Shown here: in pieces, positions 36,801 through 51,044 of the stretch
How positions within the stretch are numbered: the first letter of the stretch is position 1
Layout: each line of letters starts with the position of its first letter
Source of the DNA: Siphonodentalium dalli
Lineage: Eukaryota > Mollusca > Scaphopoda > Gadilida > Siphonodentaliidae
Direction of reading: 5' to 3'
NCBI GenBank assembly: GCA_032622095.1
Contig: CP136063.1
Coordinates: 215,595,982-215,659,981 of the forward strand
DNA length: 64,000 bases
Translations under genes and position numbers: made by a program
Notes under the pieces: generated by a model
The model's database searches: none
Told to the model about the DNA's origin: nothing
Seen by the model: only the letters and a program-made list of their open reading frames with translations

Positions 36801-39800
36801 TTAGTACATTTTTCGATGTGTTATAACTTGGTCATTTCTCAACCGATTTACAAAATTATTTCACGAGTAGCATCAGTACGTCGTATAGATACACGACAGT
36901 AAAAATGATTGGAATCGGTGACCAAAAAAAATTGACAAATTTTGCACCCCTCCCTAGGTCGACAAATTGTATTCGGACCTTGGTGAAAATTTTCTCGATT
37001 CGTGCCCTTTCGTTAGTTAACACGGTTACGTAACCCGAATTCAGCTGCTTGACTTCTTATAGGAGAAGATCTGGGCACAAACTTTTTCCAAAATTTTTGA
37101 TTAAGGGCCATAACTCTGGAAAGCAAGTTAGGACATAAACCTAAATGTTTCATTCAGTTGTAACTTGGCAAGGTGCATATACCTAACAAATTTCAATGAT
37201 TTATCTTTTTAACTTTCTGAGATATAAGGGTTACAAAATATATTAAGAAGAAGAAGAAGAAGTAGCATAAATAATGAAAAGGAAAAATAAAAAATTGAAT
37301 AACAATATACATCCATATTAAAATATGGAAGTATAATAAGGGAATCGCGCGGAATTGATTGGAATGTCTATAGTATAGTTTATTGACATTTCTGTGTTCA
37401 GTTGGAACGTTCTGGTGTGACCCCCACCCATGCCTCGAAATTTGGTGACGCGGGTCGAAAATTCGCCATATCTCGGCCAATTTTCGCGATATCGAGCTAA
37501 TGTTTGCGTCATTGTGTTCGTATTTGATGCCCCTTTAATATTTAGCAGGGTTCTGGTAAGGTATTGTGGCGATATTCTACTATGTAGGCCAATATGTATG
37601 TTGTTCAGTACATACTTTTCGAATATCTCTGGCCTCCATTGTCATAATACCGCAAGTAGGTAACGTTTTGAAGTACTAGAAATTCCCCATCGAATGACAC
37701 CAAACACGTGACGATCGGTTGAAGGAATTTAAATTCATAGTGCATTTTCTGTAAACTTGAACAAAGGGAAGGGGCCACAATTTCTACATTTGTCAACCGA
37801 TTCATAAAATTTACTCACAATGATACTCAGTACATCATATAGATACTTCACAACCATTTTGGTTCAAATCGGCGACAAAAAAAAAGAGACAAATTTTGCC
37901 CCTCCCCTAGCCCGGAAAAATTTGAGCGGACCTTTGTCAAAATTTCCTGGTTTGTTCTTCTGTCTATGTTTAAGACGCTCACATAGACCAAATCCAGCTG
38001 TTGCGCTTCGTCTAGGAGAAGATCTGGGCACAAGCACTTTCTACACATGGACTTTATTAGTACATTTTTCGATGTGTTATAACTTGGTCATTTCTCAACC
38101 GATTTACAAAATTATTTCACGAGTAGCATCAGTACGTCGTATAGATACACGACAGTAAAAATGATTGGAATCGGTGACCAAAAAAAATTGACAAATTTTG
38201 CACCCCTCCCTAGGTCGACAAATTGTATTCGGACCTTGGTGAAAATTTTCTCGATTCGTGCCCTTTCGTTAGTTAACACGGTTACGTAACCCGAATTCAG
38301 CTGCTTGACTTCTTATAGGAGAAGATCTGGGCACAAACTTTTTCCAAAATTTTTGATTAAGGGCCATAACTCTGGAAAGCAAGTTAGGACATAAACCTAA
38401 ATGTTTCATTCAGTTGTAACTTGGCAAGGTGCATATACCTAACAAATTTCAATGATTTATCTTTTTAACTTTCTGAGATATAAGGGTTACAAAATATATT
38501 AAGAAGAAGAAGAAGAAGTAGCATAAATAATGAAAAGGAAAAATAAAAAATTGAATAACAATATACATCCATATTAAAATATGGAAGTATAATAAGGGAA
38601 TCGCGCGGAATTGATTGGAATGTCTATAGTATAGTTTATTGACATTTCTGTGTTCAGTTGGAACGTTCTGGTGTGACCCCCACCCATGCCTCGAAATTTG
38701 GTGACGCGGGTCGAAAATTCGCCATATCTCGGCCAATTTTCGCGATATCGAGCTAATGTTTGCGTCATTGTGTTCGTATTTGATGCCCCTTTAATATTTA
38801 GCAGGGTTCTGGTAAGGTATTGTGGCGATATTCTACTATGTAGGCCAATATGTATGTTGTTCAGTACATACTTTTCGAATATCTCTGGCCTCCATTGTCA
38901 TAATACCGCAAGTAGGTAACGTTTTGAAGTACTAGAAATTCCCCATCGAATGACACCAAACACGTGACGATCGGTTGAAGGAATTTAAATTCATAGTGCA
39001 TTTTCTGTAAACTTGAACAAAGGGAAGGGGCCACAATTTCTACATTTGTCAACCGATTCATAAAATTTACTCACAATGATACTCAGTACATCATATAGAT
39101 ACTTCACAACCATTTTGGTTCAAATCGGCGACAAAAAAAAAGAGACAAATTTTGCCCCTCCCCTAGCCCGGAAAAATTTGAGCGGACCTTTGTCAAAATT
39201 TCCTGGTTTGTTCTTCTGTCTATGTTTAAGACGCTCACATAGACCAAATCCAGCTGTTGCGCTTCGTCTAGGAGAAGATCTGGGCACAAGCACTTTCTAC
39301 ACATGGACTTTATTAGTACATTTTTCGATGTGTTATAACTTGGTCATTTCTCAACCGATTTACAAAATTATTTCACGAGTAGCATCAGTACGTCGTATAG
39401 ATACACGACAGTAAAAATGATTGGAATCGGTGACCAAAAAAAATTGACAAATTTTGCACCCCTCCCTAGGTCGACAAATTGTATTCGGACCTTGGTGAAA
39501 ATTTTCTCGATTCGTGCCCTTTCGTTAGTTAACACGGTTACGTAACCCGAATTCAGCTGCTTGACTTCTTATAGGAGAAGATCTGGGCACAAACTTTTTC
39601 CAAAATTTTTGATTAAGGGCCATAACTCTGGAAAGCAAGTTAGGACATAAACCTAAATGTTTCATTCAGTTGTAACTTGGCAAGGTGCATATACCTAACA
39701 AATTTCAATGATTTATCTTTTTAACTTTCTGAGATATAAGGGTTACAAAATATATTAAGAAGAAGAAGAAGAAGTAGCATAAATAATGAAAAGGAAAAAT

Positions 39801-42800
39801 AAAAAATTGAATAACAATATACATCCATATTAAAATATGGAAGTATAATAAGGGAATCGCGCGGAATTGATTGGAATGTCTATAGTATAGTTTATTGACA
39901 TTTCTGTGTTCAGTTGGAACGTTCTGGTGTGACCCCCACCCATGCCTCGAAATTTGGTGACGCGGGTCGAAAATTCGCCATATCTCGGCCAATTTTCGCG
40001 ATATCGAGCTAATGTTTGTGTCATTGTGTTCGTATTTGATGCCCCTTTAATATTTAGCAGGGTTCTGGTAAGGTATTGTGGCGATATTCTACTATGTAGG
40101 CCAATATGTATGTTGTTCAGTACATACTTTTCGAATATCTCTGGCCTCCATTGTCATAATACCGCAAGTAGGTAACGTTTTGAAGTACTAGAAATTCCCC
40201 ATCGAATGACACCAAACACGTGACGATCGGTTGAAGGAATTTAAATTCATAGTGCATTTTCTGTAAACTTGAACAAAGGGAAGGGGCCACAATTTCTACA
40301 TTTGTCAACCGATTCATAAAATTTACTCACAATGATACTCAGTACATCATATAGATACTTCACAACCATTTTGGTTCAAATCGGCGACAAAAAAAAAGAG
40401 ACAAATTTTGCCCCTCCCCTAGCCCGGAAAAATTTGAGCGGACCTTTGTCAAAATTTCCTGGTTTGTTCTTCTGTCTATGTTTAAGACGCTCACATAGAC
40501 CAAATCCAGCTGTTGCGCTTCGTCTAGGAGAAGATCTGGGCACAAGCACTTTCTACACATGGACTTTATTAGTACATTTTTCGATGTGTTATAACTTGGT
40601 CATTTCTCAACCGATTTACAAAATTATTTCACGAGTAGCATCAGTACGTCGTATAGATACACGACAGTAAAAATGATTGGAATCGGTGACCAAAAAAAAT
40701 TGACAAATTTTGCACCCCTCCCTAGGTCGACAAATTGTATTCGGACCTTGGTGAAAATTTTCTCGATTCGTGCCCTTTCGTTAGTTAACACGGTTACGTA
40801 ACCCGAATTCAGCTGCTTGACTTCTTATAGGAGAAGATCTGGGCACAAACTTTTTCCAAAATTTTTGATTAAGGGCCATAACTCTGGAAAGCAAGTTAGG
40901 ACATAAACCTAAATGTTTCATTCAGTTGTAACTTGGCAAGGTGCATATACCTAACAAATTTCAATGATTTATCTTTTTAACTTTCTGAGATATAAGGGTT
41001 ACAAAATATATTAAGAAGAAGAAGAAGAAGTAGCATAAATAATGAAAAGGAAAAATAAAAAAATTGAATAACAATATACATCCATATTAAAATATGGAAG
41101 TATAATAAGGGAATCGCGCGGAATTGATTGGAATGTCTATAGTATAGTTTATTGACATTTCTGTGTTCAGTTGGAACGTTCTGGTGTGACCCCCACCCAT
41201 GCCTCGAAATTTGGTGACGCGGGTCGAAAATTCGCCATATCTCGGCCAATTTTCGCGATATCGAGCTAATGTTTGCGTCATTGTGTTCGTATTTGATGCC
41301 CCTTTAATATTTAGCAGGGTTCTGGTAAGGTATTGTGGCGATATTCTACTATGTAGGCCAATATGTATGTTGTTCAGTACATACTTTTCGAATATCTCTG
41401 GCCTCCATTGTCATAATACCGCAAGTAGGTAACGTTTTGAAGTACTAGAAATTCCCCATCGAATGACACCAAACACGTGACGATCGGTTGAAGGAATTTA
41501 AATTCATAGTGCATTTTCTGTAAACTTGAACAAAGGGAAGGGGCCACAATTTCTACATTTGTCAACCGATTCATAAAATTTACTCACAATGATACTCAGT
41601 ACATCATATAGATACTTCACAACCATTTTGGTTCAAATCGGCGACAAAAAAAAAGAGACAAATTTTGCCCCTCCCCTAGCCCGGAAAAATTTGAGCGGAC
41701 CTTTGTCAAAATTTCCTGGTTTGTTCTTCTGTCTATGTTTAAGACGCTCACATAGACCAAATCCAGCTGTTGCGCTTCGTCTAGGAGAAGATCTGGGCAC
41801 AAGCACTTTCTACACATGGACTTTATTAGTACATTTTTCGATGTGTTATAACTTGGTCATTTCTCAACCGATTTACAAAATTATTTCACGAGTAGCATCA
41901 GTACGTCGTATAGATACACGACAGTAAAAATGATTGGAATCGGTGACCAAAAAAAATTGACAAATTTTGCACCCCTCCCTAGGTCGACAAATTGTATTCG
42001 GACCTTGGTGAAAATTTTCTCGATTCGTGCCCTTTCGTTAGTTAACACGGTTACGTAACCCGAATTCAGCTGCTTGACTTCTTATAGGAGAAGATCTGGG
42101 CACAAACTTTTTCCAAAATTTTTGATTAAGGGCCATAACTCTGGAAAGCAAGTTAGGACATAAACCTAAATGTTTCATTCAGTTGTAACTTGGCAAGGTG
42201 CATATACCTAACAAATTTCAATGATTTATCTTTTTAACTTTCTGAGATATAAGGGTTACAAAATATATTAAGAAGAAGAAGAAGAAGTAGCATAAATAAT
42301 GAAAAGGAAAAATAAAAAATTGAATAACAATATACATCCATATTAAAATATGGAAGTATAATAAGGGAATCGCGCGGAATTGATTGGAATGTCTATAGTA
42401 TAGTTTATTGACATTTCTGTGTTCAGTTGGAACGTTCTGGTGTGACCCCCACCCATGCCTCGAAATTTGGTGACGCGGGTCGAAAATTCGCCATATCTCG
42501 GCCAATTTTCGCGATATCGAGCTAATGTTTGCGTCATTGTGTTCGTATTTGATGCCCCTTTAATATTTAGCAGGGTTCTGGTAAGGTATTGTGGCGATAT
42601 TCTACTATGTAGGCCAATATGTATGTTGTTCAGTACATACTTTTCGAATATCTCTGGCCTCCATTGTCATAATACCGCAAGTAGGTAACGTTTTGAAGTA
42701 CTAGAAATTCCCCATCGAATGACACCAAACACGTGACGATCGGTTGAAGGAATTTAAATTCATAGTGCATTTTCTGTAAACTTGAACAAAGGGAAGGGGC

Positions 42801-45800
42801 CACAATTTCTACATTTGTCAACCGATTCATAAAATTTACTCACAATGATACTCAGTACATCATATAGATACTTCACAACCATTTTGGTTCAAATCGGCGA
42901 CAAAAAAAAAGAGACAAATTTTGCCCCTCCCCTAGCCCGGAAAAATTTGAGCGGACCTTTGTCAAAATTTCCTGGTTTGTTCTTCTGTCTATGTTTAAGA
43001 CGCTCACATAGACCAAATCCAGCTGTTGCGCTTCGTCTAGGAGAAGATCTGGGCACAAGCACTTTCTACACATGGACTTTATTAGTACATTTTTCGATGT
43101 GTTATAACTTGGTCATTTCTCAACCGATTTACAAAATTATTTCACGAGTAGCATCAGTACGTCGTATAGATACACGACAGTAAAAATGATTGGAATCGGT
43201 GACCAAAAAAAATTGACAAATTTTGCACCCCTCCCTAGGTCGACAAATTGTATTCGGACCTTGGTGAAAATTTTCTCGATTCGTGCCCTTTCGTTAGTTA
43301 ACACGGTTACGTAACCCGAATTCAGCTGCTTGACTTCTTATAGGAGAAGATCTGGGCACAAACTTTTTCCAAAATTTTTGATTAAGGGCCATAACTCTGG
43401 AAAGCAAGTTAGGACATAAACCTAAATGTTTCATTCAGTTGTAACTTGGCAAGGTGCATATACCTAACAAATTTCAATGATTTATCTTTTTAACTTTCTG
43501 AGATATAAGGGTTACAAAATATATTAAGAAGAAGAAGAAGAAGTAGCATAAATAATGAAAAGGAAAAATAAAAAATTGAATAACAATATACATCCATATT
43601 AAAATATGGAAGTATAATAAGGGAATCGCGCGGAATTGATTGGAATGTCTATAGTATAGTTTATTGACATTTCTGTGTTCAGTTGGAACGTTCTGGTGTG
43701 ACCCCCACCCATGCCTCGAAATTTGGTGACGCGGGTCGAAAATTCGCCATATCTCGGCCAATTTTCGCGATATCGAGCTAATGTTTGCGTCATTGTGTTC
43801 GTATTTGATGCCCCTTTAATATTTAGCAGGGTTCTGGTAAGGTATTGTGGCGATATTCTACTATGTAGGCCAATATGTATGTTGTTCAGTACATACTTTT
43901 CGAATATCTCTGGCCTCCATTGTCATAATACCGCAAGTAGGTAACGTTTTGAAGTACTAGAAATTCCCCATCGAATGACACCAAACACGTGACGATCGGT
44001 TGAAGGAATTTAAATTCATAGTGCATTTTCTGTAAACTTGAACAAAGGGAAGGGGCCACAATTTCTACATTTGTCAACCGATTCATAAAATTTACTCACA
44101 ATGATACTCAGTACATCATATAGATACTTCACAACCATTTTGGTTCAAATCGGCGACAAAAAAAAAGAGACAAATTTTGCCCCTCCCCTAGCCCGGAAAA
44201 ATTTGAGCGGACCTTTGTCAAAATTTCCTGGTTTGTTCTTCTGTCTATGTTTAAGACGCTCACATAGACCAAATCCAGCTGTTGCGCTTCGTCTAGGAGA
44301 AGATCTGGGCACAAGCACTTTCTACACATGGACTTTATTAGTACATTTTTCGATGTGTTATAACTTGGTCATTTCTCAACCGATTTACAAAATTATTTCA
44401 CGAGTAGCATCAGTACGTCGTATAGATACACGACAGTAAAAATGATTGGAATCGGTGACCAAAAAAAATTGACAAATTTTGCACCCCTCCCTAGGTCGAC
44501 AAATTGTATTCGGACCTTGGTGAAAATTTTCTCGATTCGTGCCCTTTCGTTAGTTAACACGGTTACGTAACCCGAATTCAGCTGCTTGACTTCTTATAGG
44601 AGAAGATCTGGGCACAAACTTTTTCCAAAATTTTTGATTAAGGGCCATAACTCTGGAAAGCAAGTTAGGACATAAACCTAAATGTTTCATTCAGTTGTAA
44701 CTTGGCAAGGTGCATATACCTAACAAATTTCAATGATTTATCTTTTTAACTTTCTGAGATATAAGGGTTACAAAATATATTAAGAAGAAGAAGAAGAAGT
44801 AGCATAAATAATGAAAAGGAAAAATAAAAAATTGAATAACAATATACATCCATATTAAAATATGGAAGTATAATAAGGGAATCGCGCGGAATTGATTGGA
44901 ATGTCTATAGTATAGTTTATTGACATTTCTGTGTTCAGTTGGAACGTTCTGGTGTGACCCCCACCCATGCCTCGAAATTTGGTGACGCGGGTCGAAAATT
45001 CGCCATATCTCGGCCAATTTTCGCGATATCGAGCTAATGTTTGCGTCATTGTGTTCGTATTTGATGCCCCTTTAATATTTAGCAGGGTTCTGGTAAGGTA
45101 TTGTGGCGATATTCTACTATGTAGGCCAATATGTATGTTGTTCAGTACATACTTTTCGAATATCTCTGGCCTCCATTGTCATAATACCGCAAGTAGGTAA
45201 CGTTTTGAAGTACTAGAAATTCCCCATCGAATGACACCAAACACGTGACGATCGGTTGAAGGAATTTAAATTCATAGTGCATTTTCTGTAAACTTGAACA
45301 AAGGGAAGGGGCCACAATTTCTACATTTGTCAACCGATTCATAAAATTTACTCACAATGATACTCAGTACATCATATAGATACTTCACAACCATTTTGGT
45401 TCAAATCGGCGACAAAAAAAAAGAGACAAATTTTGCCCCTCCCCTAGCCCGGAAAAATTTGAGCGGACCTTTGTCAAAATTTCCTGGTTTGTTCTTCTGT
45501 CTATGTTTAAGACGCTCACATAGACCAAATCCAGCTGTTGCGCTTCGTCTAGGAGAAGATCTGGGCACAAGCACTTTCTACACATGGACTTTATTAGTAC
45601 ATTTTTCGATGTGTTATAACTTGGTAATTTCTCAACCGATTTACAAAATTATTTCACAAGTAGCATCAGTACGTCGTATAGATACACGACAGTAAAAATG
45701 ATTGGAATCGGTGACCAAAAAAAATTGACAAATTTTGCACCCCTCCCTAGGTCGACAAATTGTATTCGGACCTTGGTGAAAATTTTCTCGATTCGTGCCC

Positions 45801-48800
45801 TTTCGTTAGTTAACACGGTTACGTAACCCGAATTCAGCTGCTTGACTTCTTATAGGAGAAGATCTGGGCACAAACTTTTTCCAAAATTTTTGATTAAGGG
45901 CCATAACTCTGGAAAGCAAGTTAGGACATAAACCTAAATGTTTCATTCAGTTGTAACTTGGCAAGGTGCATATACCTAACAAATTTCAATGATTTATCTT
46001 TTTAACTTTCTGAGATATAAGGGTTACAAAATATATTAAGAAGAAGAAGAAGAAGTAGCATAAATAATGAAAAGGAAAAATAAAAAATTGAATAACAATA
46101 TACATCCATATTAAAATATGGAAGTATAATAAGGGAATCGCGCGGAATTGATTGGAATGTCTATAGTATAGTTTATTGACATTTCTGTGTTCAGTTGGAA
46201 CGTTCTGGTGTGACCCCCACCCATGCCTCGAAATTTGGTGACGCGGGTCGAAAATTCGCCATATCTCGGCCAATTTTCGCGATATCGAGCTAATGTTTGC
46301 GTCATTGTGTTCGTATTTGATGCCCCTTTAATATTTAGCAGGGTTCTGGTAAGGTATTGTGGCGATATTCTACTATGTAGGCCAATATGTATGTTGTTCA
46401 GTACATACTTTTCGAATATCTCTGGCCTCCATTGTCATAATACCGCAAGTAGGTAACGTTTTGAAGTACTAGAAATTCCCCATCGAATGACACCAAACAC
46501 GTGACGATCGGTTGAAGGAATTTAAATTCATAGTGCATTTTCTGTAAACTTGAACAAAGGGAAGGGGCCACAATTTCCACATTTGTCAACCGATTCATAA
46601 AATTTACTCACAATGATACTCAGTACATCATATAGATACTTCACAACCATTTTGGTTCAAATCGGCGACAAAAAAAAAGAGACAAATTTTGCCCCTCCCC
46701 TAGCCCGGAAAAATTTGAGCGGACCTTTGTCAAAATTTCCTGGTTTGTTCTTCTGTCTATGTTTAAGACGCTCACATAGACCAAATCCAGCTGTTGCGCT
46801 TCGTCTAGGAGAAGATCTGGGCACAAGCACTTTCTACACATGGACTTTATTAGTACATTTTTCGATGTGTTATAACTTGGTCATTTCTCAACCGATTTAC
46901 AAAATTATTTCACGAGTAGCATCAGTACGTCGTATAGATACACGACAGTAAAAATGATTGGAATCGGTGACCAAAAAAAATTGACAAATTTTGCACCCCT
47001 CCCTAGGTCGACAAATTGTATTCGGACCTTGGTGAAAATTTTCTCGATTCGTGCCCTTTCGTTAGTTAACACGGTTACGTAACCCGAATTCAGCTGCTTG
47101 ACTTCTTATAGGAGAAGATCTGGGCACAAACTTTTTCCAAAATTTTTGATTAAGGGCCATAACTCTGGAAAGCAAGTTAGGACATAAACCTAAATGTTTC
47201 ATTCAGTTGTAACTTGGCAAGGTGCATATACCTAACAAATTTCAATGATTTGTCTTTTTAACTTTCTGAGATATAAGGGTTACAAAATATATTAAGAAGA
47301 AGAAGAAGTAGCATAAATAATGAAAAGGAAAAATAAAAAATTGAATAACAATATACATCCATATTAAAATATGGAAGTATAATAAGGGAATCGCGCGGAA
47401 TTGATTGGAATGTCTATAGTATAGTTTATTGACATTTCTGTGTTCAGTTGGAACGTTCTGGTGTGACCCCCACCCATGCCTCGAAATTTGGTGACGCGGG
47501 TCGAAAATTCGCCATATCTCGGCCAATTTTCGCGATATCGAGCTAATGTTTGCGTCATTGTGTTCGTATTTGATGCCCCTTTAATATTTAGCAGGGTTCT
47601 GGTAAGGTATTGTGGCGATATTCTACTATGTAGGCCAATATGTATGTTGTTCAGTACATACTTTTCGAATATCTCTGGCCTCCATTGTCATAATACCGCA
47701 AGTAGGTAACGTTTTGAAGTACTAGAAATTCCCCATCGAATGACACCAAACACGTGACGATCGGTTGAAGGAATTTAAATTCATAGTGCATTTTCTGTAA
47801 ACTTGAACAAAGGGAAGGGGCCACAATTTCTACATTTGTCAACCGATTCATAAAATTTACTCACAATGATACTCAGTACATCATATAGATACTTCACAAC
47901 CATTTTGGTTCAAATCGGCGACAAAAAAAAAGAGACAAATTTTGCCCCTCCCCTAGCCCGGAAAAATTTGAGCGGACCTTTGTCAAAATTTCCTGGTTTG
48001 TTCTTCTGTCTATGTTTAAGACGCTCACATAGACCAAATCCAGCTGTTGCGCTTCGTCTAGGAGAAGATCTGGGCACAAGCACTTTCTACACATGGACTT
48101 TATTAGTACATTTTTCGATGTGTTATAACTTGGTCATTTCTCAACCGATTTACAAAATTATTTCACGAGTAGCATCAGTACGTCGTATAGATACACGACA
48201 GTAAAAATGATTGGAATCGGTGACCAAAAAAAATTGACAAATTTTGCACCCCTCCCTAGGTCGACAAATTGTATTCGGACCTTGGTGAAAATTTTCTCGA
48301 TTCGTGCCCTTTCGTTAGTTAACACGGTTACGTAACCCGAATTCAGCTGCTTGACTTCTTATAGGAGAAGATCTGGGCACAAACTTTTTCCAAAATTTTT
48401 GATTAAGGGCCATAACTCTGGAAAGCAAGTTAGGACATAAACCTAAATGTTTCATTCAGTTGTAACTTGGCAAGGTGCATATACCTAACAAATTTCAATG
48501 ATTTATCTTTTTAACTTTCTGAGATATAAGGGTTACAAAATATATTAAGAAGAAGAAGAAGAAGTAGCATAAATAATGAAAAGGAAAAATAAAAAATTGA
48601 ATAACAATATACATCCATATTAAAATATGGAAGTATAATAAGGGAATCGCGCGGAATTGATTGGAATGTCTATAGTATAGTTTATTGACATTTCTGTGTT
48701 CAGTTGGAACGTTCTGGTGTGACCCCCACCCATGCCTCGAAATTTGGTGACGCGGGTCGAAAATTCGCCATATCTCGGCCAATTTTCGCGATATCGAGCT

Positions 48801-49897
48801 AATGTTTGCGTCATTGTGTTCGTATTTGATGCCCCTTTAATATTTAGCAGGGTTCTGGTAAGGTATTGTGGCGATATTCTACTATGTAGGCCAATATGTA
48901 TGTTGTTCAGTACATACTTTTCGAATATCTCTGGCCTCCATTGTCATAATACCGCAAGTAGGTAACGTTTTGAAGTACTAGAAATTCCCCATCGAATGAC
49001 ACCAAACACGTGACGATCGGTTGAAGGAATTTAAATTCATAGTGCATTTTCTGTAAACTTGAACAAAGGGAAGGGGCCACAATTTCTACATTTGTCAACC
49101 GATTCATAAAATTTACTCACAATGATACTCAGTACATCATATAGATACTTCACAACCATTTTGGTTCAAATCGGCGACAAAAAAAAAGAGACAAATTTTG
49201 CCCCTCCCCTAGCCCGGAAAAATTTGAGCGGACCTTTGTCAAAATTTCCTGGTTTGTTCTTCTGTCTATGTTTAAGACGCTCACATAGACCAAATCCAGC
49301 TGTTGCGCTTCGTCTAGGAGAAGATCTGGGCACAAGCACTTTCTACACATGGACTTTATTAGTACATTTTTCGATGTGTTATAACTTGGTCATTTCTCAA
49401 CCGATTTACAAAATTATTTCACGAGTAGCATCAGTACGTCGTATAGATATACGACAGTAAAAATGATTGGAATCGGTGACCAAAAAAAATTGACAAATTT
49501 TGCACCCCTCCCTAGGTCGACAAATTGTATTCGGACCTTGGTGAAAATTTTCTCGATTCGTGCCCTTTCGTTAGTTAACACGGTTACGTAACCCGAATTC
49601 AGCTGCTTGACTTCTTATAGGAGAAGATCTGGGCACAAACTTTTTCCAAAATTTTTGATTAAGGGCCATAACTCTGGAAAGCAAGTTAGGACATAAACCT
49701 AAATGTTTCATTCAGTTGTAACTTGGCAAGGTGCATATACCTAACAAATTTCAATGATTTATCTTTTTAACTTTCTGAGATATAAGGGTTACAAAATATA
49801 TTAAGAAGAAGAAGAAGAAGTAGCATAAATAATGAAAAGGAAAAATAAAAAATTGAATAACAATATACATCCATATTAAAATATGGAAGTATAATAA
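27896..49897. repeat. 22-kb satellite array, 1256-bp monomer, ~17.5 copies
   Basis: The array begins at TTCCTGGTTTGTTC (27896) and ends within a monomer at GGAAGTATAATAA (49897). Copies keep a 1256-bp spacing except one with an extra A (near 41060) and one lacking a GAA triplet (near 47300). Copies differ by only a handful of substitutions. Each monomer carries a (GAA)5-6 tract, a CCATATTAAAATATGG fold-back and older internal subrepeats. Recurring frames of 64-112 residues on both strands show no known domain and are satellite translations. Confidence 0.97.
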
Positions 49898-50124
49898 TAT
49901 ATTATTATACATCAATAATATTAACAAAGAACAATAATTTATGTACAAAACAAGGTCTCAGATTTGAAGAAACTTAATTGAACATCCTATAACATCCTAC
50001 AACATCCTACGCTGAATCAATAACAAAAGAGTCTATTTTGTGGAGTTGTTGACACATTCGTTGTTATCTGGTCGTCGTCTTCTTTGCGTTGTATGTATAT
50101 CAGCCGTCGATGTGCTGGTGAAGT
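49898..50124. other. Left flank of the Polinton, no gene
   Basis: AT-rich DNA between the satellite array and the protease stop. AACATCCTA is repeated three times at about 49983-50010. No consensus AATAAA for the leftward transcripts was seen, only ATTATT-type words. Confidence 0.5.
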
Positions 50125-50598
50125 TTAATTCAACAGCAAATTTGCTTTTCTGTATAATCGACCATAGTGTTTTCCAAACCATCGAACTATTGTTCTGTCA
50201 TTCTTGAAGAAATCCCGAGAATTGAATAATCTTTTCATCCTCTTTCCTTTCATCATGTGGTGGAGTGCGAATATACAATATAATCCACACACATTTGTCG
50301 CACGATGTTGATATCGTGTTGTATTCATAGTCCATGCTGATGAGTTCCTTTTTATGAATGGTAACATATATCGTCTCGGTGGTGGTAGTCCAAATGAGTC
50401 GAAGTATACAGCTGATCTTCCCTTGAATAACATCAAGGTCCAGTGTTCTCCTGGCTGATCCGATGAGTGCGTGTTCCCAATATATGCTTGAATATGTTGT
50501 GGTTTCTTCTCTGGTAACAGATCTCTAGCACAAACATATGTGTTAAGTTTACGCAACCAGGAATTGTCTAGAATATATTGAAGTTCAGCTGTCTGCAT
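50125..50598 (-). CDS. PRO: Adenovirus-type cysteine protease (maturation protease)
   Basis: The 157-residue protein matches the C5 (adenain-like) protease found in Polintons, which cleaves virion precursors during particle maturation. The likely catalytic histidine is in GEHWTLML (His52) and the acidic partner in YFDSFGLPP (Asp67). The nucleophile lies in TNVCGLYCIFALHH (Cys104). Gln97, seven residues before the cysteine, fits the oxyanion-hole glutamine of adenain. The length is shorter than adenain (about 204) but usual for transposon forms. The ATG lies 14 nt inside the end of the upstream gene, suggesting a compact leftward transcription unit. It is the last gene before the satellite junction and looks intact. 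Confidence 0.9.
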   Translation of the reverse strand: MQTAELQYILDNSWLRKLNTYVCARDLLPEKKPQHIQAYIGNTHSSDQPGEHWTLMLFKGRSAVYFDSFGLPPPRRYMLPFIKRNSSAWTMNTTRYQHRATNVCGLYCIFALHHMMKGKRMKRLFNSRDFFKNDRTIVRWFGKHYGRLYRKANLLLN

Positions 50599-51043
50599 CG
50601 TTGTAATTCTCTTTGACTCGCTGTGACCACATCAGAGTCCACTCTGCATCGAATTTTTTGCGGTTGAGCTCCAAACTGTTTCTCAGATGATCCCACATAA
50701 GGTATGCTTCGAACTTCTCCTTGCAGTGTGGGTTTAACTCCATCAGCTTCGGGAACCATCTTTCCATAACATTGTATATGTCAAGTTTAATCAGTGCTAA
50801 GTCGATAAACTGGTTTGTCCAATCATCAGTTGTAGAGAACAAACACAGAACATGTTCACGTTGACTAGGATGTTCTATTTTACATCCTTCACAGTTTGCT
50901 GACACTTCCTTGCGAATAATTTCTTGTAGTTCTTCAATCGTAGCGTTGTTGAGTGTGTCCAAGATCAGTTTTAATCTCGGAGCAACGTGTTGTGAACGTC
51001 GGTATTCTTCATAGTAGTTCCATAGCTGTGTTGTGAACTCCAT
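50585..51043 (-). CDS. Cys/His-motif protein of unknown function
   Basis: The 152-residue protein is charged and mostly helical by appearance. Near residue 51 it has a compact possible metal site, CEGCKIEHPSQREHVLC, with two cysteines, two histidines and a further cysteine. I recall similar C..C....HPSQ..H.C motifs in small proteins of Polinton-like elements and related animal viruses, without a known role. It sits one base after the major capsid stop and overlaps the protease start by 14 nt, so it belongs to the late/morphogenesis cluster. The frame is intact. Packaging or capsid-associated roles are inference from position only. Confidence 0.75.
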   Translation of the reverse strand: MEFTTQLWNYYEEYRRSQHVAPRLKLILDTLNNATIEELQEIIRKEVSANCEGCKIEHPSQREHVLCLFSTTDDWTNQFIDLALIKLDIYNVMERWFPKLMELNPHCKEKFEAYLMWDHLRNSLELNRKKFDAEWTLMWSQRVKENYNDADS

Positions 51044-51044
51044 C

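Noticed and set aside
27889-49948. Recurring open frames of 64-112 residues on both strands
   Set aside because: They repeat exactly with the 1256-bp satellite, occur on both strands at once, show no known domain and no codon-level constraint. They are by-products of array identity.
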